This document shows positions 19,265 through 28,564 of a stretch of DNA of 64,000 nucleotides, in pieces. Source of the stretch: RGIG8306 sp964566025 (GTDB lineage Bacteria; Bacillota; Clostridia; Lachnospirales; Lachnospiraceae); contig CAZMHF010000004.1 of the NCBI GenBank assembly GCA_964566025.1, forward strand, positions 17,051 through 81,050, read 5' to 3'. The notes under the pieces were generated by a model. The model ran no database searches, was not told the DNA's origin, and was given only the letters and a program-made list of their open reading frames with translations. Each line of letters starts with the position of its first letter. Positions within the stretch are counted from its first letter, which is position 1. The translations under genes and the position numbers were made by a program.

Positions 19265-19529
19265 GCTGTCTCATCTCCTCACTTAATTGGTCATACACGT
19301 CCTTGGAAACTGCGCATTTAAAAGAGCTTTCGATCCCTCTTGATTTAACAGCTTTTTCAAAACACTCGATTGAAAGGCATAGATAAGCACCACGTCCGTT
19401 TTTCTTTCCAGTTGTATCAATAATAATTTCATCCTCTGGCGTTTTTAAAATACGAACCATTTCCTTCTTGCGTTTTTGTTCTCTACATCCAATGCATTGC
19501 CTTAGTACTTCTTTCTTTTTTATTGCCAC
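19251..19529 (-). CDS. ylxR: YlxR/RnpM family RNA-binding protein
   Basis: 92-residue DUF448 protein with RQCIGCREQKRKKEMVRI and GRGAYLCLSIECFEKAVK, the two conserved blocks of the YlxR fold. In Bacillus the homologue RnpM binds and modulates RNase P RNA. It lies between nusA and the L7Ae-like gene in the universal Firmicutes order. Confidence 0.93.
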   Translation of the reverse strand: MAIKKKEVLRQCIGCREQKRKKEMVRILKTPEDEIIIDTTGKKNGRGAYLCLSIECFEKAVKSRGIESSFKCAVSKDVYDQLSEEMRQLAKT

Positions 19530-19548
19530 TTAAAATCACATCCTATCT

Positions 19549-20760
19549 TTATTCTTCGATTTCCTCATCAACATTGGTTTCTTCTACGATTTCATCAACT
19601 TCTTCGTAATCATCATAACCTTCTTCATATTCTTCTTCATATTCTTCTTCATATTCTTCTTCGTTGAACTTTTCTTCATAACCTTCATATTCGCCATCAT
19701 AATTAAATTCGTCGAACAATCCAAGTTCGTGCGCTTGTGATTCGCTTTTGATATCAATTTTATAACTCGTTAATTTTGCTGCTAAACGTGCATTTTGACC
19801 TTCCTTACCAATCGCTAATGATAATTGATAATCCGGAACAATTACAAGAGCACTCTTTTCATCCTCATCTGCCATAACACCAATTACTTTTGCTGGGCTA
19901 AGGGCATTTTCAATAAGAAGCGCTGGATTTTCATTCCACATAATAATGTCGATTTTTTCACCTTGCAATTCATCTACCACAGCATTAACACGAATTCCGT
20001 TTTTTCCGACACATGCACCGATTGCATCAACATCTTCATCCGCTGACCACACTGCCATCTTCGTTCTTGATCCTGGCTCTCTCGCAATTGACTTAATCTC
20101 AACGGTTCCGTCTTGAATTTCTGTTACTTCGCTTTCGAATAAACGTTTCACAAAATCTGGATGTGTTCTCGAAACTAGAATACGTGGTCCTTTTGTTGTT
20201 TCTTTTACTTCCACAACATACACTTTAATTCGGTCCGAGATACTGAGATTTTCTGATTTCACCATTTCGTTCTCATTTAAAACAGCATCTGCTTTTCCTA
20301 AGTTGATACTTAAGTTTTTGCCAAGGCGACGTTGTACGGTTCCTGTTACAATGTCTTTTTCTTTTGCAAAATATGTATTGAATAATGATCGTCTTTCTTC
20401 TTCATTTATTTTTTGTAAAATAACACTTTTTGCGTTTTGTGTAGCAATACGACTAAAACTTTTTGACTCTACCTTGAAATTCATTTTGTCGCCAACACTC
20501 ATTTTAGCATTTAATTTTTGTGCTTCTTCAAGAGAAATTTGCTCCACAGGATTTGTAACCGTTTCTACAACTTCTTTTTGTAAATAAACAAGAAATTCAC
20601 CTGTTTCTCTATCAACCTTCGCTTGAATTTTATCGGTTGATCCAAAATGCGTTTTCGAAGCCTTTACAAGTGAGTTTTCAATTGCCTCAAATATTATTTC
20701 TTTTTCAATCCCTTTTTCTTTTACGACTACCTCTAATGCGTCTAGTAATTCTTTGTTCAT
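19549..20760 (-). CDS. nusA: Transcription termination/antitermination factor NusA
   Basis: RNA polymerase-associated factor. The 403-residue protein has the NusA N-terminal domain (MNKELLDALEVVVKEKGIEKEIIFEAIE), an S1 domain (about 135-200), and two KH domains (VGKNGIRVNAVVDELQGEKIDI and IGKEGQNARLAAKLTSYKIDI). The C-terminus is a very acidic tail of repeated EEEY/EEYE units (from about 357), encoded by short tandem repeats at 19624-19665. Typical Firmicutes NusA lacks the extra AR domains of E. coli, as here. Confidence 0.96.
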   Translation of the reverse strand: MNKELLDALEVVVKEKGIEKEIIFEAIENSLVKASKTHFGSTDKIQAKVDRETGEFLVYLQKEVVETVTNPVEQISLEEAQKLNAKMSVGDKMNFKVESKSFSRIATQNAKSVILQKINEEERRSLFNTYFAKEKDIVTGTVQRRLGKNLSINLGKADAVLNENEMVKSENLSISDRIKVYVVEVKETTKGPRILVSRTHPDFVKRLFESEVTEIQDGTVEIKSIAREPGSRTKMAVWSADEDVDAIGACVGKNGIRVNAVVDELQGEKIDIIMWNENPALLIENALSPAKVIGVMADEDEKSALVIVPDYQLSLAIGKEGQNARLAAKLTSYKIDIKSESQAHELGLFDEFNYDGEYEGYEEKFNEEEYEEEYEEEYEEGYDDYEEVDEIVEETNVDEEIEE

Positions 20761-20796
20761 TTCATTTGCTCCTTATCAAATTTATATATTGTATCG

Positions 20797-21264
20797 TTAA
20801 AAATCGAATTGTAAACGGATAATGGCAATGCTTTTTCGGTCGAATGTTTTTAATTCTCCCGATTCAAGTATAATCGTTATCTCCGTATCGTTAAATGATT
20901 CTAGCTCTCCCAAAAATTCCTTTTGTTTGTCAATTGGTTTATACAATTTTACTTCTACCGCTTCACCAATTGATTTTTCTAAATGCTTGTCTTTTTTTAA
21001 TTGGCGACCAAGCCCTGGGGAACTTACTTCTAAAATATAACTTTCCTCGATAAATTCATCCGTATCTAGAATCTCTGATAAAGAACGGCTAACGATTTCA
21101 CAATCTTGTATGTTGATTCCATCTTCCTTATCAATATAAATTCTCAAATACCATGTTCCAACCTCTTTTATGAATTCCACATCATATAATTCATATTGGA
21201 ACCTCTCTAATATAGGTTCTAAAAGTTTTGAGGTCTTTAGTTCGTATTGTTGCGCTCTTGACAT
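20797..21264 (-). CDS. rimP: Ribosome maturation factor RimP
   Basis: 155-residue 30S assembly factor. The N-terminal alpha/beta domain contains YDVEFIKEVGTWYLRIYIDKEDGINIQDCEIVSRSLSEILD and YILEVSSPGLGRQLKKDKHLEK; the C-terminal SH3-like domain ends RKSIAIIRLQFDF. It is the first gene of the rimP-nusA-ylxR-L7Ae-infB-rbfA-nrnA-truB-ribF operon and has a promoter and a hairpin leader. Confidence 0.95.
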   Translation of the reverse strand: MSRAQQYELKTSKLLEPILERFQYELYDVEFIKEVGTWYLRIYIDKEDGINIQDCEIVSRSLSEILDTDEFIEESYILEVSSPGLGRQLKKDKHLEKSIGEAVEVKLYKPIDKQKEFLGELESFNDTEITIILESGELKTFDRKSIAIIRLQFDF

Positions 21265-21285
21265 ATTTTCTCCTCAGCATAAAAT

Positions 21286-21362
21286 AAAGTGGACATTTTC
21301 TGTCCACTTCAAAACTAAAACGATATACTAAAGAGTATACTCTTATTAAAAACCGTTGTCAA
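21286..21362 (-). promoter_or_regulatory. Promoter and hairpin leader of the rimP-nusA-infB operon
   Basis: Minus-strand TTGACA (complement of 21357-21362) and TATACT (complement of 21334-21339) are 17 bases apart. The leader of about 60 bases contains a perfect hairpin, AAGTGGACA/TGTCCACTT with a five-base loop (about 21288-21310), ending about 25 bases before the rimP start. A leader hairpin ahead of nusA is a possible site of autoregulation by NusA. Confidence 0.75.
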
Positions 21363-21420
21363 CCCCCTTTTTTCAAGGAAATCACTGCGTTTTCAATTTG
21401 TTTTTTGCCACAACCTATGC

Positions 21421-21451
21421 TATAATTCATAAAGGACTTTAGTACAGGAGG
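21421..21451 (+). promoter_or_regulatory. -10 element and strong ribosome site of the FAD-oxidoreductase gene
   Basis: TATAAT at 21421-21426 lies 36 bases before the ATG at 21457. AGGAGG at 21446-21451 is the ribosome site. The -35 region is T-rich (TTGTTT about 17 bases upstream). Confidence 0.65.
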
Positions 21452-21456
21452 TTATT

Positions 21457-22854
21457 ATGAATAAATTTGATATTATTATTATTGGTGCCGGGCCATCCGG
21501 GATTTTTTGTGCCTATGAGTTAAAAAATAAGGCTCCTCATTTAAACATTCTTATGATTGAAAAAGGACGCAGCATTGAAAAACGCCGCTGTCCAAAACGT
21601 GATACAAAAGTATGTGTTGGATGTAAACCATGCGCGATTACAACTGGTTTTGCTGGCGCTGGTGCTTTCTCAGATGGAAAACTATCTTTATCACCCGATG
21701 TAGGTGGCAATCTTCCCTCTATTTTAGGATACGACGAAACACTAGCATTGCTAAAAGAATCTGATGATATTTATCTTCGTTTTGGCGCTGATAAAAACGT
21801 TTATGGTATAAACAAAACACAAGAAATTCGAGAAATCCGCCGAAAAGCAATCAATGCAAACTTAAAATTAGTCGAATGCCCTATTCGTCATCTTGGAACC
21901 GAGGAAGGTTATAAAATTTACGGACGATTACAGACTCATTTATTAGACGAAGGCGTTCAAATTGAATTCAATACAATGGTTGATGACATTATTATTGAAG
22001 ACGGTATAGCGAAAGGCGTTAAGACAAACAAAGGCGATACGTTCTATGCTGATGAAATCGTAAGTGCGATTGGTCGCGAAGGAACCGAGTGGTTTAGCCA
22101 CATTTGCAAAAATCATGGCATTGAAACACAAGTAGGAACCGTTGATGTTGGCGTTCGTGTTGAAGTACGCGATGAAATTATGGAATTTTTAAATAAAAAC
22201 TTATATGAAGCTAAGCTTATTTATCATACACCTACTTTTGACGATAAGGTGCGTACATTTTGTACAAATCCATCTGGTGAGGTTGCTACCGAATATTATG
22301 AAAATGGTCTTGCCGTTGTCAATGGTCACGCTTACAAATCAGCCAAGTACAAAACGAACAATACCAATTTTGCACTATTGGTATCAAAAAACTTTACGAA
22401 ACCATTTAAGTCACCAATTGAGTACGGCAAGCACATCGCTCAATTAAGCAATATGCTTTGTGACAACAAGATTCTTGTTCAAACATTTGGAGATTTTCTA
22501 AGAGGTCGTCGTACCACAGAAGAACGCTTATGTCGTAACAACCTTGTTCCAACACTAAAAGATGCTGTTCCTGGCGACTTATCATTAGTATTTCCACATC
22601 GAATTATGGTCGATATTAAAGAGATGATTTTAGCATTGGATAAAGTTACCCCTGGTATTGCAAGTGATGAAACACTTCTTTATGGCGTTGAGGTTAAATT
22701 CTATTCAAACAAAGTCGTTGTTGATAAACATTTTGAAACAAGCGTAGCGCATTTATACGCAATTGGTGATGGAGCTAGTGCCACAAGAGGCTTACAACAA
22801 GCTTCAGCCAACGGATTAAGCGTTGCTAGAAGTATCATTGCTAAGATGGGTTAA
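21457..22854 (+). CDS. FAD-dependent oxidoreductase of the YlxR-region/Fad-dependent UPF type
   Basis: 465-residue predicted flavoprotein. It begins with a Rossmann nucleotide-binding fingerprint (IIIGAGPSGIFCAYEL, 6-21). Cysteines at KVCVGCKPCAITTGFAGAGAFSDGKL (about 54-80) and a C-terminal FAD-contact motif (AIGDGASATRGLQQASANGLSVARSI) follow. This layout matches the widespread 'NAD(P)/FAD-dependent oxidoreductase' family whose substrate is unknown. It is a single gene on the plus strand between two minus-strand units, with a shared terminator downstream. Confidence 0.85.
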   Translation: MNKFDIIIIGAGPSGIFCAYELKNKAPHLNILMIEKGRSIEKRRCPKRDTKVCVGCKPCAITTGFAGAGAFSDGKLSLSPDVGGNLPSILGYDETLALLKESDDIYLRFGADKNVYGINKTQEIREIRRKAINANLKLVECPIRHLGTEEGYKIYGRLQTHLLDEGVQIEFNTMVDDIIIEDGIAKGVKTNKGDTFYADEIVSAIGREGTEWFSHICKNHGIETQVGTVDVGVRVEVRDEIMEFLNKNLYEAKLIYHTPTFDDKVRTFCTNPSGEVATEYYENGLAVVNGHAYKSAKYKTNNTNFALLVSKNFTKPFKSPIEYGKHIAQLSNMLCDNKILVQTFGDFLRGRRTTEERLCRNNLVPTLKDAVPGDLSLVFPHRIMVDIKEMILALDKVTPGIASDETLLYGVEVKFYSNKVVVDKHFETSVAHLYAIGDGASATRGLQQASANGLSVARSIIAKMG

Positions 22855-22881
22855 GTCCCGTAACTTATAACAAAAAAAGTA

Positions 22882-22916
22882 AAACCTCTCAATTACACTT
22901 GCTAATTGAGAGGTTT
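22882..22916. terminator. Bidirectional terminator between the FAD-oxidoreductase gene and purH
   Basis: A perfect 14-base-pair hairpin (arms 22882-22895 and 22903-22916, loop of 7). On the minus strand it is followed by TTTTACTTTTTTTG, serving purH; on the plus strand it ends in GGTTTCTTAT. The two genes converge on it. Confidence 0.85.
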
Positions 22917-22936
22917 CTTATGATATTTATAATTTC

Positions 22937-24490
22937 TTAATGTTTAAAATGTCTCATACCTGTAAATACCATAGCGATACCATATTCGTCACACTTATCA
23001 ATTGATTCTTGATCACGAACACTTCCGCCTGGTTGAATAATCGCTGTAATTCCTGCTTCATGTGCTGCTTCAACGCAATCTGAAAATGGGAAAAATGCAT
23101 CTGACGCTAATACGGCACCCTTTGTAGCATCTTCTCCAATCAGCGTGTCTGCATGTTCAAAACATTGCTTTGTTGCCCAAATTCGATTAACCTGTCCTGG
23201 GCCAATACCGCAAGTTTGCTTATTCTTTACGACAGCAATACCATTTGATTTTACGAACTTCACAACACGCATACCAAATTTCATATCTTCTAACTGTTCA
23301 TTTGTTGGTTGTGTTTTTGTTACCACCTTAAAATCATCTTCGTTGTAAATTTCACTATCAATTGTTTGAACGATCAAACCGCCATTTACTTTCTTTAAGT
23401 CATATGCAGTTGCTGGCTGCATCACATCGATATTTTCCAATTCTAATACGCGAACATTTTTCTTAGCGCATAAAATCGTAAGCGCCTCCGCTTCATATGC
23501 AGGTGCAACAATAACCTCTAGGAAAATGCTTGCCATTTCTTTTGCCATCTTAGCAGTTACCATGCGGTTACACACCACAATACCACCAAAAATCGAAACC
23601 TTGTCCGCTTGATAGGCTTTCGTCCAAGCTTCTTCTATCGTTGTAGCACTACCAACGCCACATGGATTACCATGTTTACAAGCCACAACCGTCGCTTCAG
23701 TGAATTCCTTTAATAATTCTAGGGCACCGTTTGTATCGTTAATATTGTTAAAGGACAGCTCTTTTCCATTAAGTTGTTTTGCATCAACCAATGATCCAAT
23801 TTGTTTTTCTACTTCACGATAAAATGCTGCTTTTTGATGTGGATTTTCGCCATAACGCATATCTTGTACTTTCTCAAATGTCATCGTGAATGTTTCTGGA
23901 AGTGAATCGTCTTTGCGTTCTGCCTTTAAATACTTTGCAATCATCGTATCATAATGCGCTGTATGCATAAATACTTTTTGCATCAAATAAAACTTTGTAT
24001 CAAGTGATACCTTTCCGTGTTCTTTTAGTTCATTAAATATAATGGCATAATCACTAGGATCAATAATAACCGCCACGTCCTGATAATTTTTTGCGGCAGC
24101 ACGCAACATCGTAGGTCCACCAATATCAATATTTTCTACGGCATCTTCTCTCGTCACGCCATCCTTTAAAATGGTTTCCTTAAATGGATACAAATTAACA
24201 ATCACAAAATCAATGGTTTCAATTCCTAACTCTGCAATTTGTTTCATATGCTCTGGGTTCTCTCTCATCGCCAACAATCCTGCATGAACAGTAGGATGCA
24301 ATGTCTTCACTCTACCATCTAAACATTCAGGAAAACCTGTTAAATCAGAAATTTCAATTGCCTTAACGCCTTCTTCTTTTAACTTTTGATACGTTCCACC
24401 TGTTGAAATAATTTCAATTCCTAAACCAACCAATTCTTTTGCTAACTCAACAATTCCTGTCTTATCAGACACACTAATTAATGCACGCAT
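22937..24490 (-). CDS. purH: Bifunctional AICAR transformylase / IMP cyclohydrolase
   Basis: Last two steps of de novo purine synthesis. The 517-residue protein has the N-terminal cyclohydrolase (MGS-like) domain (SVSDKTGIVELAKELVGLGIEIISTGGTYQKL; HPTVHAGLLA) and the C-terminal transformylase domain with VVACKHGNPCGVGSA and the terminal SVRDQESIDKCDEYGIAMVFTGMRHFKH. It stands alone rather than in a pur operon; no purine riboswitch is evident in the 280 bases upstream, which instead hold palindromes. Confidence 0.97.
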   Translation of the reverse strand: MRALISVSDKTGIVELAKELVGLGIEIISTGGTYQKLKEEGVKAIEISDLTGFPECLDGRVKTLHPTVHAGLLAMRENPEHMKQIAELGIETIDFVIVNLYPFKETILKDGVTREDAVENIDIGGPTMLRAAAKNYQDVAVIIDPSDYAIIFNELKEHGKVSLDTKFYLMQKVFMHTAHYDTMIAKYLKAERKDDSLPETFTMTFEKVQDMRYGENPHQKAAFYREVEKQIGSLVDAKQLNGKELSFNNINDTNGALELLKEFTEATVVACKHGNPCGVGSATTIEEAWTKAYQADKVSIFGGIVVCNRMVTAKMAKEMASIFLEVIVAPAYEAEALTILCAKKNVRVLELENIDVMQPATAYDLKKVNGGLIVQTIDSEIYNEDDFKVVTKTQPTNEQLEDMKFGMRVVKFVKSNGIAVVKNKQTCGIGPGQVNRIWATKQCFEHADTLIGEDATKGAVLASDAFFPFSDCVEAAHEAGITAIIQPGGSVRDQESIDKCDEYGIAMVFTGMRHFKH

Positions 24491-24564
24491 TTTTTACTCT
24501 CCTTCTTGATTATAGGTCTACCATTCGATTTTATCCCTGTCCACAATGAATGTCAAGTTGTATC

Positions 24565-24604
24565 AAAAAAGAAACCCACAAAGTCCAAAGACTTTGCAGA
24601 TTTC
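24565..24604 (-). terminator. Terminator downstream of the solute-binding-protein gene
   Basis: On the minus strand a hairpin (CAAAGTC/GACTTTG at 24579-24585 and 24590-24596, extended by GAAA/TTTC at 24571-24574 and 24601-24604) is followed by six T residues. It would end transcription of the carbohydrate operon. Confidence 0.75.
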
Positions 24605-24620
24605 TTATTTTAAACCTCCC

Positions 24621-24752
24621 AAGGAAGTCCCCCGCCTCTTAGGCGGTGGGTGGAACTTCCTTGTTTCAGTGGGAGCTCAAGCTCCCACTGAAATAGCAGC
24701 GAAGCTGCTGGGAGTTTACGAGGAAGTAGCGAAGCGGATTTCGAGTATCCGC
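24621..24752. repeat. Cluster of adjacent palindromes, possible IS200/IS605-type remnant
   Basis: Four hairpins follow one another. The first is compound: outer AAGGAAGT/ACTTCCTT (24621-24628, 24655-24662) around inner CCGCCT/AGGCGG (24632-24637, 24641-24646). Then come a perfect 14-base-pair palindrome (24664-24677, 24680-24693), AGCAGC/GCTGCT (24695-24709), and GCGGAT/ATCCGC (24734-24752). The CCCGCC-TCTTA-GGCGGTGGG foot resembles the subterminal hairpins of IS200/IS605 elements. No transposase is present. Confidence 0.55.
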
Positions 24753-24773
24753 ATCGACACTCATTTTCGTAAA

Positions 24774-26186
24774 TTATTTTACAAAGTAGTTATCAAGAGC
24801 ATCTTGAACAGCATTTTTATATGTTTCTGCAAATTGTGCAGGTGTATACGTACCATTCATAATCTCGATCATAGAGATACCAGCATTGATATTTCCCCAA
24901 ATATCGAAGTTTTCTTTCTTACCTTCTTGAACAGTAAATTCGAAATTCTTTCCATTTGTTTTGTCATTATCAACAGCCCATGTTTCAGCCCACTCTGTAT
25001 CATCACGTAGTGCGATATCAAAAGCATACCAGTTAACCCAATCATAATATGCATTGTAAACTGTAGCAGGATCTTTTGTTCCAGCAGGAATCATCATATA
25101 GTTACCAGCAACCGCATATCCAGGGTTTGAAAGAGCGTTTCCTGAAGGACCACAAGGCCAAGGAACCAAACCAACATCAAATGGGATATCTTCTGGAGTT
25201 TCATAATTGTTTGAGAAAATCCAGTTAGCACCAATAAAGAACACGATTTCTTGATCTATGAAACAGAAGTTGTTAATATCCCAATCTTCTTCATTCCAAG
25301 GTCTAGCTGTTTTATCTACATTGTAAATATCGTAGAATAATTGCAATACTTCAATTGTTGCATCTGAGCTCAATGCTTCTGTTGGGCCAGTTGCGATACC
25401 AGTAGCATTTGACATCATTAATTGGTTAAGTGCATTTGTCCAGAATCCACCAAAACCATATTGGTCAGTAGCTCCATCGCTATCTTTGTCAATTGTAAGA
25501 GTTTTTAATTGCTCTTTCCATTTTGCCCATGTCCACTCACCTTTATCATAAAGCTCTTGTGGATCTTCTAAGCCAGCAGCATCAAGAATTGTCTTGTTGT
25601 AAGCTAATAAATAGGAACCTGTGTTTGTTGCATTTCCAGCGAAAAGATATGCATCATCCATACCCATTGCTGACATATCTAGATATTTCATAACAATTTG
25701 ATCTGCGAAGATATCACTATCTTCATCTTTTATAAATTCTGATAATGGCATAGCTAAATTATTAAGCGCTGCTGGGATACCAAATTGTAAATCTACTTGA
25801 TAAATATCACAGTCAGGTGTTCCTGCAAGAATTGATGTGTTAATTGATTCAATAACACCATCCCATGTTAAGTTTTCAAAATATAATTCGATATTATACT
25901 TTTCTTCAACTGCTCTCATATTTGCAAGTTGCATTTCTGCATGCTCAATATTTGATACAGATGGATTATCGTTGATATCTGTGTGTGCTGATGTGTAGTA
26001 TTGTTCAAACCAAGTACCAATTGTGATTTTTCTTTTGTTATTGCTTGGTTTGTTATCTGTTTTGTTAGCTTCTGTTGCATTTGGTGCTTTTGTAGAAGTT
26101 TTTTTATCCTCTTTTTTACAACCAGCTACAGAAAAAATCATTACACTTGCCAATGTGATTGCAAGAATTCTTTTTAGATTTTTCAT
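24774..26186 (-). CDS. ABC transporter solute-binding lipoprotein (sugar type)
   Basis: 470-residue extracellular family 1 solute-binding protein. The signal peptide ends in a lipobox (MIFSVAGC, Cys about 23), followed by a Lys/Thr/Asn-rich linker. The mature domain shows the periplasmic-binding pattern (WTWAKWKEQLKTLT, FGGFWTNALNQLMMSNATG, DVGLVPWPCGPSGNALSNPGYAVAGNYMMIPAGTKDP). It is the last gene of the carbohydrate block, preceded by another lipoprotein and two permeases. Substrate is probably an oligosaccharide linked to the upstream GH26 enzyme. Confidence 0.9.
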   Translation of the reverse strand: MKNLKRILAITLASVMIFSVAGCKKEDKKTSTKAPNATEANKTDNKPSNNKRKITIGTWFEQYYTSAHTDINDNPSVSNIEHAEMQLANMRAVEEKYNIELYFENLTWDGVIESINTSILAGTPDCDIYQVDLQFGIPAALNNLAMPLSEFIKDEDSDIFADQIVMKYLDMSAMGMDDAYLFAGNATNTGSYLLAYNKTILDAAGLEDPQELYDKGEWTWAKWKEQLKTLTIDKDSDGATDQYGFGGFWTNALNQLMMSNATGIATGPTEALSSDATIEVLQLFYDIYNVDKTARPWNEEDWDINNFCFIDQEIVFFIGANWIFSNNYETPEDIPFDVGLVPWPCGPSGNALSNPGYAVAGNYMMIPAGTKDPATVYNAYYDWVNWYAFDIALRDDTEWAETWAVDNDKTNGKNFEFTVQEGKKENFDIWGNINAGISMIEIMNGTYTPAQFAETYKNAVQDALDNYFVK

Positions 26187-26204
26187 TATTATTTACGCCT
26201 CCTA

Positions 26205-27476
26205 TTATTCTGGTAATTTTCCGATTGTAACACGATCAATTTTTTGAACCTTGCCTGTGTCAGCGATTCCCATGATTGTGAAACGTTTATGCCAATCATT
26301 ATCTCCACCGAACATTTCTGCAACATCATCAAATTTAATTTGGAAAATTGTATATGTTTCGTTGATCTTCATGTTATATACTCTTGCGATATTTTTGTTA
26401 TATTCTGATTTTCCGTCTGCTGTCTCTTTTGATTTAATTCTCTCATATGGAAGAGCTGGTAAATCAATATCATCAACTGGATAATATTGCAATGTCAAAG
26501 ACATAGGAACAGGGATTTCGCCGAAAATAACTTGTTCAGGATCATATTCTTCTACTACCGAATAAATAGTCATAACAGAGCCTGGTCCAAAATCATCTGC
26601 ATTGTATGTAGGTGTTTCTGTTCCTTCAACAAATGTAATTCCACCATTGAACCACCATCCGCCGTTTGTTTCACCATCCATACCTTTAAGGTCGATTTCG
26701 TTCTCAGGTTTTACAACGCCATTTGACCAATCTAATGAACCATATCCTTTTGGTCCTTCAAATTCAGCACTTTCATTTGCAATGGCAATTTCTTCGCCAT
26801 TTCCATCAAGGAAAATAATATTGTCAATATACATTGTAGCTGGAGAATCTGTATAATCATCTACTTCTTTCGAAATTTCGATGATATTTTGTGCATTTGC
26901 TACGAAAGGTGTCTCCGTATCTTTAATCTCATATTTGATTGTTTTTGGATTCGCTGACTCTTTGTATAAAGACCATCTTTGTGATTCTTGAACGATCTTG
27001 CCTTCTGAATTTGTTACATAAGCGTAAATAGAACCAGAAACTGCTTTAAATGAACCATCTTCTCTCTCGATAGCCATATCAAGTGTAATTGTTTTTACAT
27101 CAGCAACTTTGTCGCCTAATAAACTTGATATATCAATACCGAGATATGTTTTTCCTAATTCACCTTTAATCTTTAGTGCCTTTGAACCTAAATAATCTGC
27201 AACCGATATTTCTGGTGCGTTTGCATCACCCTTTGTTGTGTTTAATTTGATAAATGAATAACTTCCATTTTCAAATCCAACATAGAATCCTTCTTCTACG
27301 TCATGAGCAATCGGGCTGTTTGCCCCTGTTGTTGGTACTTCGGTCTTTGGTGCTTCTGTAGTATCATTTCCAGCAGGTTTTTTAGTTCCTTTCGGATCTT
27401 CTTTTTTACATCCTACTAAAGAAAAAGATAACACGATTGCAAGACCAAAAGCAACTAGCTTTTTAGTTTTAATCAT
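26205..27476 (-). CDS. Lipoprotein with galactose-binding-like domain, unknown function
   Basis: 423 residues from the ATG at 27476, chosen because AAGGAGG lies seven bases upstream and a lipobox (SFSLVGC) follows a good signal peptide; the longer in-frame ORF to 27551 has no such signal. The mature part is beta-rich with repeated acidic turns (SLLGDKVADVKTITLDMAIEREDGSFKAVSGSIYAYV; TMYIDNIIFLDGNGEEI), typical of carbohydrate-binding folds. It lies between a solute-binding lipoprotein and two sugar permeases, so it may help capture the same glycan at the surface. No precise family is recognised. Confidence 0.75.
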   Translation of the reverse strand: MIKTKKLVAFGLAIVLSFSLVGCKKEDPKGTKKPAGNDTTEAPKTEVPTTGANSPIAHDVEEGFYVGFENGSYSFIKLNTTKGDANAPEISVADYLGSKALKIKGELGKTYLGIDISSLLGDKVADVKTITLDMAIEREDGSFKAVSGSIYAYVTNSEGKIVQESQRWSLYKESANPKTIKYEIKDTETPFVANAQNIIEISKEVDDYTDSPATMYIDNIIFLDGNGEEIAIANESAEFEGPKGYGSLDWSNGVVKPENEIDLKGMDGETNGGWWFNGGITFVEGTETPTYNADDFGPGSVMTIYSVVEEYDPEQVIFGEIPVPMSLTLQYYPVDDIDLPALPYERIKSKETADGKSEYNKNIARVYNMKINETYTIFQIKFDDVAEMFGGDNDWHKRFTIMGIADTGKVQKIDRVTIGKLPE

Positions 27477-27557
27477 TTTCTTTCCTCCTTTTGCCTTTTG
27501 GCTAATTGTTGCAGGTCGAACGCCTACTATCATAGTGTTATTATAGCACATCTTTTT

Positions 27558-28550
27558 TTATCCTACAATACCACTTCTTTCAACACCTTCAATAAAAAAC
27601 TTTTGTAAAACAACATAAATCACGATAACAGGAAGCATAATTAATAAAATTCCTGCATAGTTATAAAGTTGAACAATTGAAGGGTCTTTTATTTGATCGA
27701 CGGCACTAATCGTCGCTGCAAGTGAAGATATTTTTTTACTAATTACGATATTGTCTGGTATTAAAAATAGTTTAGCATAAAACAAGTCATTGTATTGCCA
27801 TACCAATGAAAATACCGCTACCGTAATAACTGATGGAATAGCATTTACTAGCATGATTCTAAAGTACGTATACCACATTCCTGCACCATCCACAAAGGCT
27901 GCTTCCTCGATTTCTTTTGGAAGCCCTCTAAAGAATTGGTTGAAAATATAGATAAATAATCCCGCTCTTAACCCGCATCCAAACAATGTCATTAAAATCA
28001 TCGGGAATGGAGAGTTCATCAAGTTAATGGGGGCACCTCGAATCGCTGTAATAATTCCGAAAATATCGAATTGTCTAAATGTTACGTATAAAGGTAACAT
28101 AATTGTATTAGAAGGCAAAATAATCATAACTACTACTAAGCCAAATAATACTTTTTTAAATGGAAAATCAAAACGAGCAAAACCATATCCAACCATCGAA
28201 CAAATAAGAACTTGTAGAATCATAATTGTTCCATCGTAAATCAAGATATTGCGCAAGCCCTTCCAATAATCCAAACGAAGAATAGCTAATTTGAATCTTT
28301 CTAATGTCGGATTTTGTGGAATAACATATACCATTGGATTATATTTGTCGGCATTTGAGAAAAATGCACTACTTATAATACCAATCAATGGACCAATAAT
28401 GATATAACTAATTCCAACAATAATGACAATTCGGAATAAGGTCATCAGAAAGTTTTTTGACATAGTAATCGCTTTATTCCGATCGTTTGCAAATTGGCGA
28501 TCGTCTTTGATTTCTTGATACTTTTGCTTTATATCTGTTATAAAACTCAT
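27558..28550 (-). CDS. Carbohydrate ABC transporter permease (MalG type)
   Basis: 330-residue inner-membrane permease with about six membrane segments (first at about 32-58, IVIIVGISYIIIGPLIGIISSAFF). It carries the EAA loop (EIEEAAFVDGAGMWYTYFRIMLVNAIPSVITV), which couples to the ATPase. It is adjacent to the MalF-type gene at 28565 (14-base gap). An unusual long cytoplasmic N-terminus (about 30 residues) precedes the first membrane segment. Confidence 0.93.
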   Translation of the reverse strand: MSFITDIKQKYQEIKDDRQFANDRNKAITMSKNFLMTLFRIVIIVGISYIIIGPLIGIISSAFFSNADKYNPMVYVIPQNPTLERFKLAILRLDYWKGLRNILIYDGTIMILQVLICSMVGYGFARFDFPFKKVLFGLVVVMIILPSNTIMLPLYVTFRQFDIFGIITAIRGAPINLMNSPFPMILMTLFGCGLRAGLFIYIFNQFFRGLPKEIEEAAFVDGAGMWYTYFRIMLVNAIPSVITVAVFSLVWQYNDLFYAKLFLIPDNIVISKKISSLAATISAVDQIKDPSIVQLYNYAGILLIMLPVIVIYVVLQKFFIEGVERSGIVG

Positions 28551-28564
28551 GATTTTCCTCCTTC

